In this document: positions 29,953 to 39,919 of the stretch, piece after piece | How the letters are laid out: every line of letters starts with the position of its first letter | Numbering within the stretch: the first letter of the stretch is position 1 | Translations under genes and position numbers: made by a program | Assembly: GCA_025055795.1 (NCBI GenBank) | Contig: JANWVV010000001.1 | Coordinates: 1 to 64,000 of the forward strand | Source of the DNA: Gemmataceae bacterium | Lineage (GTDB): Bacteria; Planctomycetota; Planctomycetia; Gemmatales; Gemmataceae | Length of the DNA stretch: 64,000 nt | Reading direction: 5' to 3' | The notes under the pieces: model-generated | Told to the model about the DNA's origin: nothing | The model's database searches: none | Seen by the model: only the letters and a program-made list of their open reading frames with translations

Positions 29953-30402
29953 ATGACTGGCGCCCGTCGCGTCCTCGGTGTATTGGTGGTGATTATTTTC
30001 GGATTGTACGGTTGTGCCCAGGGCCCAATGCCGGCTACCGACAAGGCGGCATTGGAAGCCAAAATCCAACGACTGGAAGAAGAAGTACGTCAGGCCCAGA
30101 CAGCCCAGCAGCAACTACGGCAAAAACTGTTAGCTGCGGAAGAACGGCAAGTGCAACTGCAAAAGCAGCTAGAACAATTGCAAGCCCAAGCCGCGGCCGA
30201 ACGAGAGGCTTTACGTGCCGAGCTGAAAATCCGTACCGCTGAACGCGATGCTATCGCCGCTCACTACGACAAGTTCCGCAAGGATCTACGCGATCTATTA
30301 CAGCAGACCGAAGCTAACCTGCCCGGTGGCAGTCCGGCAGTGGCCCCGCCACCGGCTACGGCCACCGTCGGAATGCGTACCACCTCCGTGCTACATCCCT
30401 AA
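29953..30402 (+). CDS. small coiled-coil lipoprotein
   Basis: ATG at 29953 follows GGGAGAAAG; an in-frame start at 29917 lacks this. The 149-residue product has a lipoprotein signal with lipobox LYGC (Cys about 21). Residues about 35-115 are a continuous coiled coil rich in Gln, Glu, Ala and Leu (IQRLEEEVRQAQTAQQQLRQ). The last 25 residues are Pro/Ala/Thr-rich. It probably sits on the periplasmic face of a membrane as a rod or spacer. The family is not recognised. Confidence 0.75.
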   Translation: MTGARRVLGVLVVIIFGLYGCAQGPMPATDKAALEAKIQRLEEEVRQAQTAQQQLRQKLLAAEERQVQLQKQLEQLQAQAAAEREALRAELKIRTAERDAIAAHYDKFRKDLRDLLQQTEANLPGGSPAVAPPPATATVGMRTTSVLHP

Positions 30403-31012
30403 ACACAACTCTGCAACACTCATCCAAATCTTGATCCCTCATAATCAACATAGGGTAGTTGCATAACATCGGCAATTTGTGACTTCGTAACTCGCACAGG
30501 GATGTCATTATTCAAAACCAGGTGTTATGCTTTACTAGCAAAACCGATATGACTTATCCGCGGGTGGCAATCGGGATGGTTGATTTTCGCTCAGGTAGGC
30601 GGAGGTCAACCACTAGGTCACATTGGATGCCTAGGACTATATTTGCAGCCTCTTGACGGCTAGTTTTGTAGTGTGGATTGATCCATGTGTCATTTGAGTT
30701 AGGCCCTAGTGGCACTATTTATCTTCGGTTGGCTCCGGCTCAGACTGTGGTGTGTGGCAACTCAATGATTGATTTAACTTCAAAGCGACGTTATCGTTAC
30801 AGAGGTCAGCTCTCTTGGTAACTGATGCGATTGGCTTTCCAAGACATGCTAAACTTTGTGGTTGATCGCGGTATTGTTGAACTATCTAATCGCACGATGC
30901 ATAGATGGCGATCTGAAAGCTAGTATTTTATGGCTAAAACGTGTGTGACCAAAGCAGTCACCTATGAGCCTATTCAGTACTGCGTGGAAAACACGAGGGG
31001 GGCCGTTGATAC
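30403..31012. other. 610-bp intergenic region, no gene seen
   Basis: The base composition is more AT-rich than the flanking genes, frames are short, and nothing recognisable is encoded. A promoter for the gene at 31013 is expected here. No repeat or stable long hairpin was noticed. Confidence 0.5.
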
Positions 31013-31906
31013 ATGACCACTTACAGCGGTCGGATCGTGGCTGCAAGCATAACAGCGGCAATCCTGGTACTTTCGCCAGGAACGGACGGTACCGTGGAAG
31101 GTCTTTGTCTGGTGCAGGAGGGTTCGAACCGCTCGCCGCTACAATTGAGCTGGCGGAACAATCTGCTGCAGATCCGCGGTCCCCAGATACCGGGAGAGGT
31201 GATCGACGTCTGGTATTTGGAGGCATATTGTCGGCCTGGCTCGGCCGATCGCGACTGGCACGAAACGGTCATTGGCCACACGACGGAACTACTCGAGGCA
31301 GCCACCGATGGTTCTCGCTTGCGACTGCGATGTACCCTGCGCGACGGCGTTCGCGTCGAGCATGAGATTAGCGCCACGGCAGACGAGGTTTCCTTCCGCC
31401 TGCGTGCCCACAATCCCACCGACAAGCCCTCGCAGGCGCACTGGGCCCAACCCTGTATCCGTGTCGACCGCTTCACCGGCGAAAAACAGGAGGGATATCT
31501 GAAGAAATGTTTTGTTTTCTTGGATGGCAAACTGGCTCGCTTGCCGACGCCGCAATGGGCCACCAAGGCCCGGTACACGCCCGGACAAGTCTGGCGTCCC
31601 CGCCATGTGCCCGTCACGGACGTCAATCCCCGCCCTCTCAATCCCGTCATTCCCACCTACGGATTGATTGGTTGCTTCTCCGCCGACGAAAAGATGCTGC
31701 TGGCCACGGCCTGGGAACCCTATCAGGAGCTGTTCCAGGGAGTTATTGTCTGTATCCATGCCGACTTCCGTATCGGCGGACTGGCCCCGCAGGAAAGTAA
31801 AGCCATTCGCGGCAAAATCTACATCCTGCCTAATGACGTAGTGGCTTTACTCCGGCGCTACCGACAAGATTTCCCCGAGCACCTTGCCGCGACCATCAAA
31901 CCTTGA
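31013..31906 (+). CDS. secreted protein of unknown function, 297 residues
   Basis: The N-terminus resembles a signal peptide (IVAASITAAILVLSPG). The rest is beta-rich, with alternating hydrophobic residues (LLQIRGPQIPGEVIDVWYLE, LRLRCTLRDGVRVEHEISA), consistent with a beta-sandwich. It resembles hypothetical proteins common in planctomycetes, but I cannot name a family. The start ATG follows an AGGGGGG run at slightly long spacing. It stands alone between an empty 610-bp stretch and the convergent folC gene. Confidence 0.72.
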   Translation: MTTYSGRIVAASITAAILVLSPGTDGTVEGLCLVQEGSNRSPLQLSWRNNLLQIRGPQIPGEVIDVWYLEAYCRPGSADRDWHETVIGHTTELLEAATDGSRLRLRCTLRDGVRVEHEISATADEVSFRLRAHNPTDKPSQAHWAQPCIRVDRFTGEKQEGYLKKCFVFLDGKLARLPTPQWATKARYTPGQVWRPRHVPVTDVNPRPLNPVIPTYGLIGCFSADEKMLLATAWEPYQELFQGVIVCIHADFRIGGLAPQESKAIRGKIYILPNDVVALLRRYRQDFPEHLAATIKP

Positions 31907-32065
31907 ACAAACAGGGGTTACAAGTCCTGTCGTGCTGGCACACCAAAGCGTTTCGGACCTGCCGATACTGGCCAGAGAGGTATGCCCGACGTGCCGAATC
32001 TTGCGATGAAAAGGAAATTAAACAAAGATTGGCTAGTATGGGCAGGCAGTTCGCGAGCTAGCTGG

Positions 32066-33370
32066 TTACGAAGGTACCAGCCGGGGTGCCGGCGATGCAG
32101 AAGCGACATCGCTGCGGATACGGGCGCGTAGTTCCCCAGCCAGGAACACGCTTCCTGTGATGCAAATCAGGTCGTCGGGACGGACATCGGTCCAAGCTGC
32201 CGACCAGGCCAGGTGGCTTTGGGCGAATACTCGAACCCTGACGTGCTTCGGCACCAGGTCAACCAGGATTTCCGCCAGACGTTCTGGGGGGACACAGCGG
32301 GGATTGGTGCCATAGCGGGTCAAGTAAAATTCGTCGAAGGCCTGGGCCAGCAACCGTAGCATGGTCGGGTAATCCTTGTCGGAGGAGACAGCAAAGATGA
32401 GGCGTCGGCGGCCGCACACTGGTGCCGTCTGTTGCAAGGTCGCCACTAGAGCCTCGATGCTGGGCACGTTATGAGCCGTGTCAAGAATGACCAGGGGTTG
32501 GCGATGGAGGCATTCCACTCGGGCCGGCCAGTCAACCTGAGCCAGGCCCTGGCGGACGGCCTGTTCCGGGATGTGCCAGCCGGTTCGTCGCAGGCAATCG
32601 ATCACGGTGAGGGCTACCGCTGCATTGTCCCGCTGATGTTCGCCGGCCAAGGCCAAGGAGTAGCCTTGAGCAGCCCGTCGTAGCGTTTCCGGTACTTCGA
32701 TGAGAGGGGCTGCCTGTTGTGCCGCTACTGTTTGGATCACAACGCGCGGTCCCTGCTGGCGTTCGCCGCTAACGACCGGTACACCCCGCTTGATGATTCC
32801 AGCCTTCTGATAAGCGATTGCCTCCAGCGTTGGTCCCAACTGGGCCATGTGATCGTAGCCGATGTTAGTTATTACGGAGACCACGGGACGGCAGACGTTG
32901 GTGCTATCGTAGCGGCCACCAAGCCCTACTTCGATGACGGCTACGTCGCAGCGACGATAAAGGAAGTGCAAAAAGCCCGTTGCCGTGCTGATTTCGAAGA
33001 AAGTAACCGGTGGACTGAACCGTTCAACAGCAGCAACGGCAGGTCGGACCTCGCTCAGACGAGCGGTCAGTTCGGGAGCTGAAATGGGCACACGATTGAC
33101 CTGAATCCGTTCAGAGACGTGCTCCAAATGAGGCGAAGTGAACAGCCCCACCCGATAGCCGGCACTTTGCAAAACCGCGGCCAGCATTGCACAAGTTGAA
33201 CCTTTCCCCTTGGTACCAGTTACATGGATCAGACGTAGACGATCCTGAGGGTTACCGAGCAGTTGTAGCAGGGCTCGCATCCGTTCCAGCTTCAGGTCCC
33301 GTGGCGTAGCACTCCTCACCTCGTAGTTGATCCGACTGAACCACCATGTCAATGCTTCCTCATAAGTCAT
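32066..33370 (-). CDS. folC: bifunctional folylpolyglutamate synthase / dihydrofolate synthase
   Basis: FolC adds glutamate to dihydropteroate and folates in the cytoplasm, using ATP. The 434-residue product (ATG at 33370; TTG at 33382 is possible) has the P-loop GTKGKGST (52-59), the LFTSPHLEHVSERIQVN segment, VIEVGLGGRYDSTN and ITNIGYDHMAQLGPTLEAIA, all typical of the Mur ligase-like FolC family. Late motifs ILDTAHNVPSIEAL and AVSSDKDY also fit. No clear Shine-Dalgarno precedes either start. Length is normal for the family. No other folate gene is adjacent. Confidence 0.92.
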   Translation of the reverse strand: MTYEEALTWWFSRINYEVRSATPRDLKLERMRALLQLLGNPQDRLRLIHVTGTKGKGSTCAMLAAVLQSAGYRVGLFTSPHLEHVSERIQVNRVPISAPELTARLSEVRPAVAAVERFSPPVTFFEISTATGFLHFLYRRCDVAVIEVGLGGRYDSTNVCRPVVSVITNIGYDHMAQLGPTLEAIAYQKAGIIKRGVPVVSGERQQGPRVVIQTVAAQQAAPLIEVPETLRRAAQGYSLALAGEHQRDNAAVALTVIDCLRRTGWHIPEQAVRQGLAQVDWPARVECLHRQPLVILDTAHNVPSIEALVATLQQTAPVCGRRRLIFAVSSDKDYPTMLRLLAQAFDEFYLTRYGTNPRCVPPERLAEILVDLVPKHVRVRVFAQSHLAWSAAWTDVRPDDLICITGSVFLAGELRARIRSDVASASPAPRLVPS

Positions 33371-33858
33371 CGTTGGCACCAAAGTTTCTGTCCCCTGCAG
33401 TGACCATTCTGGGTGCGTGCTCGGATGACAGCACTGATGAAATACAACTTTGCCACGCGAGGCGTAGAGCCGTTCCGCCTGGGGGACTACTTTTTTCCGG
33501 TTGCTCCCTTACGCTGCTTAAATCCGACACGTTGTTGCCGAACTATGCGTTTTGCAGCTACGCTGCCCATTTCCCATGCCGACGGGGGTAGATACTGGTT
33601 GACAAACACTTGCTGTACGGGATCCCTCTGTTCTTTGGAATGGAACAACCGGCTCTACGGGTTTTCTACTCGATGTGATGTGTGAGTGATCAGGGCCAGA
33701 TGTGCGCAGCAGAACGTAGACATAAATCAATCGGGTTGACCAGGATGGCCCGACGTTGCTGCCCCTGATCGTACCGGTGGACAATGGCCTCAGGCGTTTT
33801 GCTCAAGCGATTAAGACGACGCTCGGGTCGACTTGGTTTATTCTCGAGGGTGCGGAGA
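33371..33858. other. 490-bp intergenic region, no gene seen
   Basis: It lies between folC and the small lipoprotein gene, both on the minus strand. Frames on both strands are short and unrecognised. It should contain the folC promoter. Confidence 0.45.
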
Positions 33859-34311
33859 CTATTTTTTCTTTTTGGATTCCAGTTCGATGATGATCGGTTT
33901 GCCGTCGCCAAGTACCGTGTAAGAGAGGATGGTATCGGCAGGGCTGCTGTAGTAAGGGGGGAACTCGTCACGCAGGTCAAGCTCGGGGATAACGGCACCG
34001 ACCGGTTCTTCCCCCGTCGCGTTCTTGAGAACTCCTTTGTTGACGGTCACTTTATACTTGCCAGGTGCTAATCCGGGCTTACCCTGTTTGGTGTCGGCGA
34101 TGACGAAGCGGCCATCGCTGCCTGTTTCACCAAAGCCTCCCACCCCTTCAGTTCCTTTTTCAGGGATGAAGGTAACACGAACGTTGGGCAACGGCTTACC
34201 ATCTAACCGCACCTCTCCGTTAACAGGGACCCGCGCCCCGGAACCGCCTCCACAACCGGCCATGCCTGCTACTATCACAAACACGACAGATATACGGCAC
34301 AAACGGCACAT
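33859..34311 (-). CDS. small lipoprotein with carboxypeptidase-regulatory-like (transthyretin-like) domain
   Basis: ATG at 34311 gives 150 residues with a lipoprotein signal and lipobox MAGC (Cys about 20). The following domain has the pattern VNGEVRLDGKPLPNVRVTF, then GETGSDGRFVI and GLAPGKYKVTV, which matches the carboxypeptidase regulatory-like beta-sandwich. It ends in a Lys-rich tail. Such proteins are very often encoded next to prepilin-type DUF1559 genes in planctomycetes, as here (155 bp downstream of one), suggesting joint action at the surface. The function is unknown. Confidence 0.82.
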   Translation of the reverse strand: MCRLCRISVVFVIVAGMAGCGGGSGARVPVNGEVRLDGKPLPNVRVTFIPEKGTEGVGGFGETGSDGRFVIADTKQGKPGLAPGKYKVTVNKGVLKNATGEEPVGAVIPELDLRDEFPPYYSSPADTILSYTVLGDGKPIIIELESKKKK

Positions 34312-34466
34312 GCTAAGTATCCCCAAAAAGATGTCAAAGAATGTAACTACATGTAGCAAAGTAGCGACAAGACAAATTAAACCACTTCCTGCAATATTAC
34401 ACAGCAGCAGTTTGCTGGGTGCAGGAAGAGGTCGTGTAAGTATTAACCCTTATACTAAAGTGCGAA

Positions 34467-35564
34467 TCAATCGAGGTTAACAACCGATCCGTCGCTCATC
34501 AGTGCGACCAGGCGCAGGGTCGTTGCCGGGATGGTCTCACGGACGAAGCGGACCGAACCATCACCCATGGCGAAGTTGGCACCGCCTGGATGCAGACTGC
34601 CGATACGGCCCCAGTCACCCAGACGCCCTGGACGAGGGGGATTCGGACCACCAGGTGTGCCGCATGTGGTCCATGTCGCAATCAGTGACCAGTCGTTGAT
34701 TCCCTGACCGGAAGTAGTCCGCTGTGGGTCCAAACCTGTTTGGACCCAGCCTCGGTATCCCCAGACCGGTCCCCAGCCGTTGCACCGCGGCTCCACTGTG
34801 GTCTCTCCGATCAGGAAAGTGTTGCTGGAACCATCGGTAGCAGCGGCAACGGTGGTACGGCTGTTTTCACCGAAATAATATCGGGCTCCCGGTGAGGCGG
34901 TCCGCCACCAGTTGCAGGTCGAGAAATCGCTGCCGGCTACTGTGATGAAATCGTAATTGGATCGTTGCCCCGAGCGGCCGCCGCTAGCTGGGCCGATCGC
35001 CCCATACCGGTTCGGGTGATTCTGGGGGGTACTTTCCCGTGGACCGGGATCCGACGGACAGGCAAAAATCGACAGGTAGGTATTCATTAACAGCATATTT
35101 GGGGTCGGTGTCCCAGGAGCACTGGTATTACCGTTCCAAGGCGGCCCGGTATAAATGCCGTTCTGATTACGAATGGCACCCGCATTGTCCCAGATGACGT
35201 CGCAGAACGGCAGCTGCAAGTTCATCTGCTGAAACAACCCCTGCTGTTCGATAAAAGGCAGCACTAACACCCAGCCACTCATGTTGAGGACCTGACGGTC
35301 ACCCGTACCACCGGGGGCAGAAAAGCAAAAGCCGTAGCCCACCCCCGCCGGTGGTAGCGTCTGGTGCGCTGCTTCATAATTGTGACAAGCCAAAGCCAAC
35401 TGCTTCAGATTATTCTGACAACGCATCCGGGCAGCGGCTTCCCGCACCTTCTGAACCGCTGGGAGCAGTAAGCCGATCAAGATGGCAATGATCGCGATCA
35501 CCACAAGTAACTCAATCAGCGTGAACCCACTTTGTCCAAGCCTGCATTGCTTACGGGGTACCAT
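34467..35564 (-). CDS. prepilin-type DUF1559 protein
   Basis: The 365-residue product has a type IV prepilin leader: a short basic segment, then GFTLIELLVVIAIIAILIGL (about 13-32), with the expected peptidase site before Phe and Glu at mature position 5. It continues with the planctomycete DUF1559 pattern: AARMRCQNNLKQLALACHNY, WVLVLPFIEQQGLF, and near the end FAMGDGSVRFV (H-X9-DG motif). It is likely a pseudopilin-like surface protein exported by a type II or IV pilus-type machine. It lies upstream of the small lipoprotein gene on the same strand. Confidence 0.9.
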   Translation of the reverse strand: MVPRKQCRLGQSGFTLIELLVVIAIIAILIGLLLPAVQKVREAAARMRCQNNLKQLALACHNYEAAHQTLPPAGVGYGFCFSAPGGTGDRQVLNMSGWVLVLPFIEQQGLFQQMNLQLPFCDVIWDNAGAIRNQNGIYTGPPWNGNTSAPGTPTPNMLLMNTYLSIFACPSDPGPRESTPQNHPNRYGAIGPASGGRSGQRSNYDFITVAGSDFSTCNWWRTASPGARYYFGENSRTTVAAATDGSSNTFLIGETTVEPRCNGWGPVWGYRGWVQTGLDPQRTTSGQGINDWSLIATWTTCGTPGGPNPPRPGRLGDWGRIGSLHPGGANFAMGDGSVRFVRETIPATTLRLVALMSDGSVVNLD

Positions 35565-35933
35565 GGCAAAGTCTCCTGCACAAAAACGATGAAATTAACA
35601 TTACACAATGGGACCAAATCAGGAGAAGGTAAATAAAGGGGGAGGCTACCTTCGAGACCACAAACATTCTAACACAACTACTTCGAGTCGGGCAAGGTAA
35701 TTCGTCACATTTACAGGCATGCACCTGTTGTTTCAGAGGCAGGTCTGCTTTTGCTACCAGATGGTCAATAATCCATCATGCCGAAAATCAATGCTTGCTT
35801 CAAACAGCATACACATAGGTGCTAGGTAGATGAGGGCCCAGCGGTTTCCGCCAGCTACGACACATTTCGGCTAGTTTTGTCCATTGTTAATACGCTGGAT
35901 GCCTAAACTGTGGTATGGTGCGGAACATTAAAA
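35565..35933. other. 370-bp intergenic region, no gene seen
   Basis: It lies between the VWA gene stop (35934) and the DUF1559 start (35564), both minus. It should hold the end of the four-gene cluster transcript and the DUF1559 promoter. No convincing terminator was found. Confidence 0.45.
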
Positions 35934-37244
35934 TTAAGTAGGGCCGGGGGCAGTTTTCTGTAGGGTGGGAAGCTTGTGGGCTGCTGCCCAGCTCGATAGG
36001 TCCTGCCGCTGGATAGCCGCCGCCATCAGCTCTGGGAACAACGACGGTGTACATGCCAGGCACGGCACCCCTTGCTGCACCATGAAACGCGCCATGCCAT
36101 GGTTGTACTGGGGCTGACCTCTGTCATCTAACGCCAAAAGCGCAATCATCTGAACCCCTGCTTGCACCAATTCCACCACACGCTGCTGGCATAATTGTTC
36201 CGAACCACCTTCATACAAGTCGCTAATCAGCACCAGGATCGTGTCTTCCGGCCGATTGATCAACTTTTGAACGTAACCCAAAGCCCGCCCAATGTCCGTG
36301 CCTCCCCCCAACTGCACCCCAAAGAGCAGATCGACCGGATCACGCAATTCCGCTGTGAGGTCCACCACGGAAGTGTCAAACACCACCATCGAAGTGCGTA
36401 CGGCGGGTAACGATGCTATCACTGACCCTAAAATCCCGGCGTAGACGACTGATTCAGCCATCGAACCGCTCTGGTCCACGCACAAAATGACGTGTTTCAA
36501 CTGGACATGGCGTTGTTTACGCGGAAAGCCGAAAACTACTTCCGGGATGACGGTACGATAGTCATCCTGGTAGTTTTTGAGATTGGCACGGATGGTGCGG
36601 TTCCAATCGATGGCGTTGGGGGACGAAGGACGGCGTGTGCGACGAATACGGTCCAACCCGCCCAGAATTGCTTGTCGGACGCTATTAGCCAGTTTTTCTA
36701 TAAGGAGGTCGACCAGCCGGCGGACTACCTGTCGGGCTGTCTGTTTGGTTTGCTCCGGGATCAGATCTTTGTAAGAAAGGATAGTCGCCACCAGATGTAC
36801 GTCGGGCTGAATGCTTTCCAGCAGCTCGGGACTACTCACCAGAACCTGGATGCCGAAACGTTCAAAGGCATCCTTTTGTACAACCTGCACCACCGGTGCA
36901 GGGAAATAGCGGCGGATGTCTCCCAGCCAGCGGTGAATCTGCAAGGCTGTAGGAGCCAGACCGCCCTCACGCTTAGTGCCACTAGACGCAGAAGGTGCTG
37001 ACGGCACAACCGTTGCTGTTGTACCTCCGGCGCCTTCTTGAGGATGCGGACCGTACAGAAAAGTCAACGCCTGATCCAGCTTCTTGTCCGTTTTGCTCAG
37101 TGCCAAGGCCTGGTCTAGACCAGCATCGTGCGGATCACCCAGGACTAGTCGCCAACGCCGCTTACGCTGCTGCTGGAGTGCCAGGGGAGTGGTGCCGTCA
37201 TTCGGGGCGTCCGGGTGGGGGTCAGCAGCATGAACCTCGGTCAT
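35934..37244 (-). CDS. VWA domain protein of the SWIM-MoxR-DUF5682-VWA cluster (YehP-like)
   Basis: ATG at 37244 overlaps the DUF5682 stop as ATGA, and AGGAG lies 9 nt upstream, so translation is probably coupled. The 436-residue product has an N-terminal region rich in Asp, Ala and Pro, a helical middle and a C-terminal VWA domain (about 255-420) with an intact MIDAS: DQSGSMAES, the Thr of GGGTDIGRAL and the Asp of LISDLYEGG. VWA proteins partnered with MoxR ATPases typically act as adaptors that link the ATPase to a target. It matches E. coli YehP in context and type. The target is unknown. Confidence 0.85.
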   Translation of the reverse strand: MTEVHAADPHPDAPNDGTTPLALQQQRKRRWRLVLGDPHDAGLDQALALSKTDKKLDQALTFLYGPHPQEGAGGTTATVVPSAPSASSGTKREGGLAPTALQIHRWLGDIRRYFPAPVVQVVQKDAFERFGIQVLVSSPELLESIQPDVHLVATILSYKDLIPEQTKQTARQVVRRLVDLLIEKLANSVRQAILGGLDRIRRTRRPSSPNAIDWNRTIRANLKNYQDDYRTVIPEVVFGFPRKQRHVQLKHVILCVDQSGSMAESVVYAGILGSVIASLPAVRTSMVVFDTSVVDLTAELRDPVDLLFGVQLGGGTDIGRALGYVQKLINRPEDTILVLISDLYEGGSEQLCQQRVVELVQAGVQMIALLALDDRGQPQYNHGMARFMVQQGVPCLACTPSLFPELMAAAIQRQDLSSWAAAHKLPTLQKTAPGPT

Positions 37245-39697
37245 GAAGTCGTCTCCTGTTCCCATTGGGCAAGCATACGCACCCAAGTGCAGGCCAGCTC
37301 AGCTCGCCGGACATCCAGTTTCTCATCGGTCCGGGAATCCATCGAACGGGAAGCCTGTGGCAACGCCAGCAGCTGTAACAACTGACGCCGCACCGCGTCG
37401 TGGGGCGTAACAAAGGCCCGCCGCAGCAGCGGCAAATGGGCGATGAAGACTTCCTCCGGCAGCTCGATCAGCCAGGCATCCAGCAGATGGCGTAATTCGT
37501 CCACATGCAGCAGAATGGTCAGACCACTGTACAAAAACCCTTGCAACCAGGCAATTGCCTGTTCGGCGGACATACCTGGCGATAACAACCGTTGGAAACG
37601 GATTAATAACGCGCTTTTGTCTTCCTGATGAGCGTCGTACAACAAGCGGGTTATCAATCCCTGGAGGTAGCCATGACCGGCTGTGTCGGCCAACTGCTGC
37701 AACAAGTACCACCATTGCTGCTGCATGGGTTCGGCCAGAACGTCCACCTGTTGGTGCAGCCGGATTAGAAGCTGGCCCAGCTCAACGGCTACTTCCTCCT
37801 TGACCAGGGCGCATGCTTGGGGGATATGCAGACACAACCGCACAAAAATGTCATGCACGATCCGGGCCAGCATACTTTTGTCGCTTTGGCGGACATTGCC
37901 ATAACGCAGCTGCTGGGCAAAGCTTGGCCAGGATTGCAGCAGATCAATTACATCGGTGCTATGGGCTGCCAGTTCCTGAACGTGCTGCAACACTTCGCCT
38001 AAAACAAAGGGCAGGTCGGCAAATAACAACGCCTCGATCAGTTCAGCCGAACGTTGCAGATTGGCCTCGGGGAGACTGTGGCAGACATAGCGAGAGGTGG
38101 CTTGCACCAGGTCGTTGCCGTGGACGCTTTTTTCCACTAGTTGCAAGACGGCCTCGGGGCCCCATCCCCGCAGGTCCCAGACTTCATGGAAAGTACCGCG
38201 GGCCCCACTTTTTTCCTCCGGCTCCAGATCGAACCCTAGCAACCTCAAGCGATGGTAAAAAATGCTCCGCTGCTGATTCAGCTTCTGACGTAAATCCAGG
38301 TCCACGTGCCGTTGCTCTGCTGACGAGCGGACGGGGCAGAGGGTAGAAGGATCCAGGTGCAATTCGTGGCAGGTGCGAACTATATCTCGGTGCAAGGAGG
38401 TTGAGGTCAGCGCGGCGGGCACCTTGCCTGTCCGCTCGCCGATGATCAGACGCTGACGGATCAGTTGCAAGGGGCGATCATCGCGATAGCAGTAAACAGC
38501 CTGCATGGCGTGTTCCAGGTCATTGAGGTCCGGAATCGCGTGTCCCCGAAGGGCAGCCAGACTGCTGGCCAGTCGTGTCGCCTCGATGGCATGGGCCGGA
38601 CCAATCTCCACCCCCTCGTCGCGCAGCAGACGAGCAGCACGTGTCATCCATTGAGCTATCAACTGGTGACCCTCCTGCTGCCACAGGTATTCGTACCAGG
38701 CAGGACTGACGACACCAGAGCGGTAGCCGGAGGTAGTGCTCAGCCGCTGGTAGCTCCAGGGGATCCACGTCACGACGACGTCCGGGTGGTTTCGCCCACA
38801 CCGCTGCAGGTAGTTTTGCACCAGATGCTCGTCGCTTTCGGCGCTATTTGCCCAACGGAGCAGGGCGGGCGCATGCCAGGCACCACATACCACGGCAATC
38901 TTCGTGAATCCGTCCTGCCGAGCCTGCCGGATCTGCTGACGCATGTAAGCCTCGCGGACCAGCGTCAGGGCATCGGAAGGTATTTCCTTTTCCACTTCTT
39001 CCCGCAGGGCGGCCATCAGCTCTAATATCGCGGTCGGTAGCTCCTCCAGCGAACGCCGGTGCTCAATCAAGGTGTCCCACCAGCCCTCCGGATCAGTGTA
39101 TCCAGCGGCGCGGGCCAGCAGCCGGAACGGATCTGTTTCGTCGCTCCACAGCGAGGTTTCGTCTTGGTCGGTCCCTTCGGAGTGAATCTGGAAATCGCCG
39201 TCGCTCTCCTCCCCAGTTTGATCAAAAGCAGCGGCTTTTTCCACGTCGTCTGTGGACTCTCGGGTTGTGGCTTGCGTGGTGGCCGATTCCTGCGAGTCGG
39301 CTGTTTCTTCTTCCGGTCCCGTACCCAGTTGATACCTTTGTGGCAGATCGATGAACCGTGCGGTGACCTTGACCTTATTGGCATACAAGAGGGCCTGCCA
39401 TTCAGGTGAATACTCGACCATGGGGAAGAAGGCCGCTTCGGACGGGGCCTGCTCGCGGTAGACTAGCAGGGCTACGGGCGGTTGCAACTGTTTGTTGCCC
39501 ACCCAACCAATCATGTCGTTGGCCTCAGGCGGGCCTTCTACCAGAATGCAGTCGGGCTTGTGCTTTTGCAGGACCTGTCGCACACAGCGGGCAGAGGCCG
39601 GTCCATGATGCCGAATCCCGATGATTTCTACCTGCACGCGATTCGTGCCTTTGCCTTTGGGCGAGCGAATGGACACCTTGGGTGCCTTGGCAGGCAT
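37241..39697 (-). CDS. DUF5682 family protein (YehM-like)
   Basis: The 818-residue protein starts at an ATG with GGGAG 8-9 nt upstream. The N-terminal part has GIRHHGPASA (27-36) and EGPPEA (54-59), followed by an acidic low-complexity insertion (about 125-190) and then CGAWHAPAL (about 271-279). The paired His-containing motifs resemble the TraB/TIKI/EreA-type hydrolase fold (inference). The rest is helical and not recognised. In E. coli yehM lies between the MoxR ATPase and VWA genes, the same relation seen here. Its stop overlaps the VWA start by 4 bp, and 222 bp separates it from the MoxR stop. Confidence 0.83.
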   Translation of the reverse strand: MPAKAPKVSIRSPKGKGTNRVQVEIIGIRHHGPASARCVRQVLQKHKPDCILVEGPPEANDMIGWVGNKQLQPPVALLVYREQAPSEAAFFPMVEYSPEWQALLYANKVKVTARFIDLPQRYQLGTGPEEETADSQESATTQATTRESTDDVEKAAAFDQTGEESDGDFQIHSEGTDQDETSLWSDETDPFRLLARAAGYTDPEGWWDTLIEHRRSLEELPTAILELMAALREEVEKEIPSDALTLVREAYMRQQIRQARQDGFTKIAVVCGAWHAPALLRWANSAESDEHLVQNYLQRCGRNHPDVVVTWIPWSYQRLSTTSGYRSGVVSPAWYEYLWQQEGHQLIAQWMTRAARLLRDEGVEIGPAHAIEATRLASSLAALRGHAIPDLNDLEHAMQAVYCYRDDRPLQLIRQRLIIGERTGKVPAALTSTSLHRDIVRTCHELHLDPSTLCPVRSSAEQRHVDLDLRQKLNQQRSIFYHRLRLLGFDLEPEEKSGARGTFHEVWDLRGWGPEAVLQLVEKSVHGNDLVQATSRYVCHSLPEANLQRSAELIEALLFADLPFVLGEVLQHVQELAAHSTDVIDLLQSWPSFAQQLRYGNVRQSDKSMLARIVHDIFVRLCLHIPQACALVKEEVAVELGQLLIRLHQQVDVLAEPMQQQWWYLLQQLADTAGHGYLQGLITRLLYDAHQEDKSALLIRFQRLLSPGMSAEQAIAWLQGFLYSGLTILLHVDELRHLLDAWLIELPEEVFIAHLPLLRRAFVTPHDAVRRQLLQLLALPQASRSMDSRTDEKLDVRRAELACTWVRMLAQWEQETTS

Positions 39698-39919
39698 CGT
39701 TGTAACTCCCTGTTCAACTCAGCAAAGGTGCGGTGCAAACATCTCAGGTTCGCTTCCCTCGGATCAGTCTCCGCATCCAGCGAAGCACGGTATGATCCGT
39801 CTGGATGCACACGCCTGTCAGACGGCGAAACTGTCGCATCCTGATCTGGGCTTGTGTCCGTGAAGTAATTCTCCTTCGATACCCGATTGTTGAGCGAGGA
39901 GCGATGGCACCACTGGTGA

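Noticed and set aside
31110-31140. Sequence resembling a tRNA T-arm (ggttcgaacc)
   Set aside because: It lies inside the coding sequence at 31013-31906 and no acceptor, D or anticodon arms can be drawn around it.
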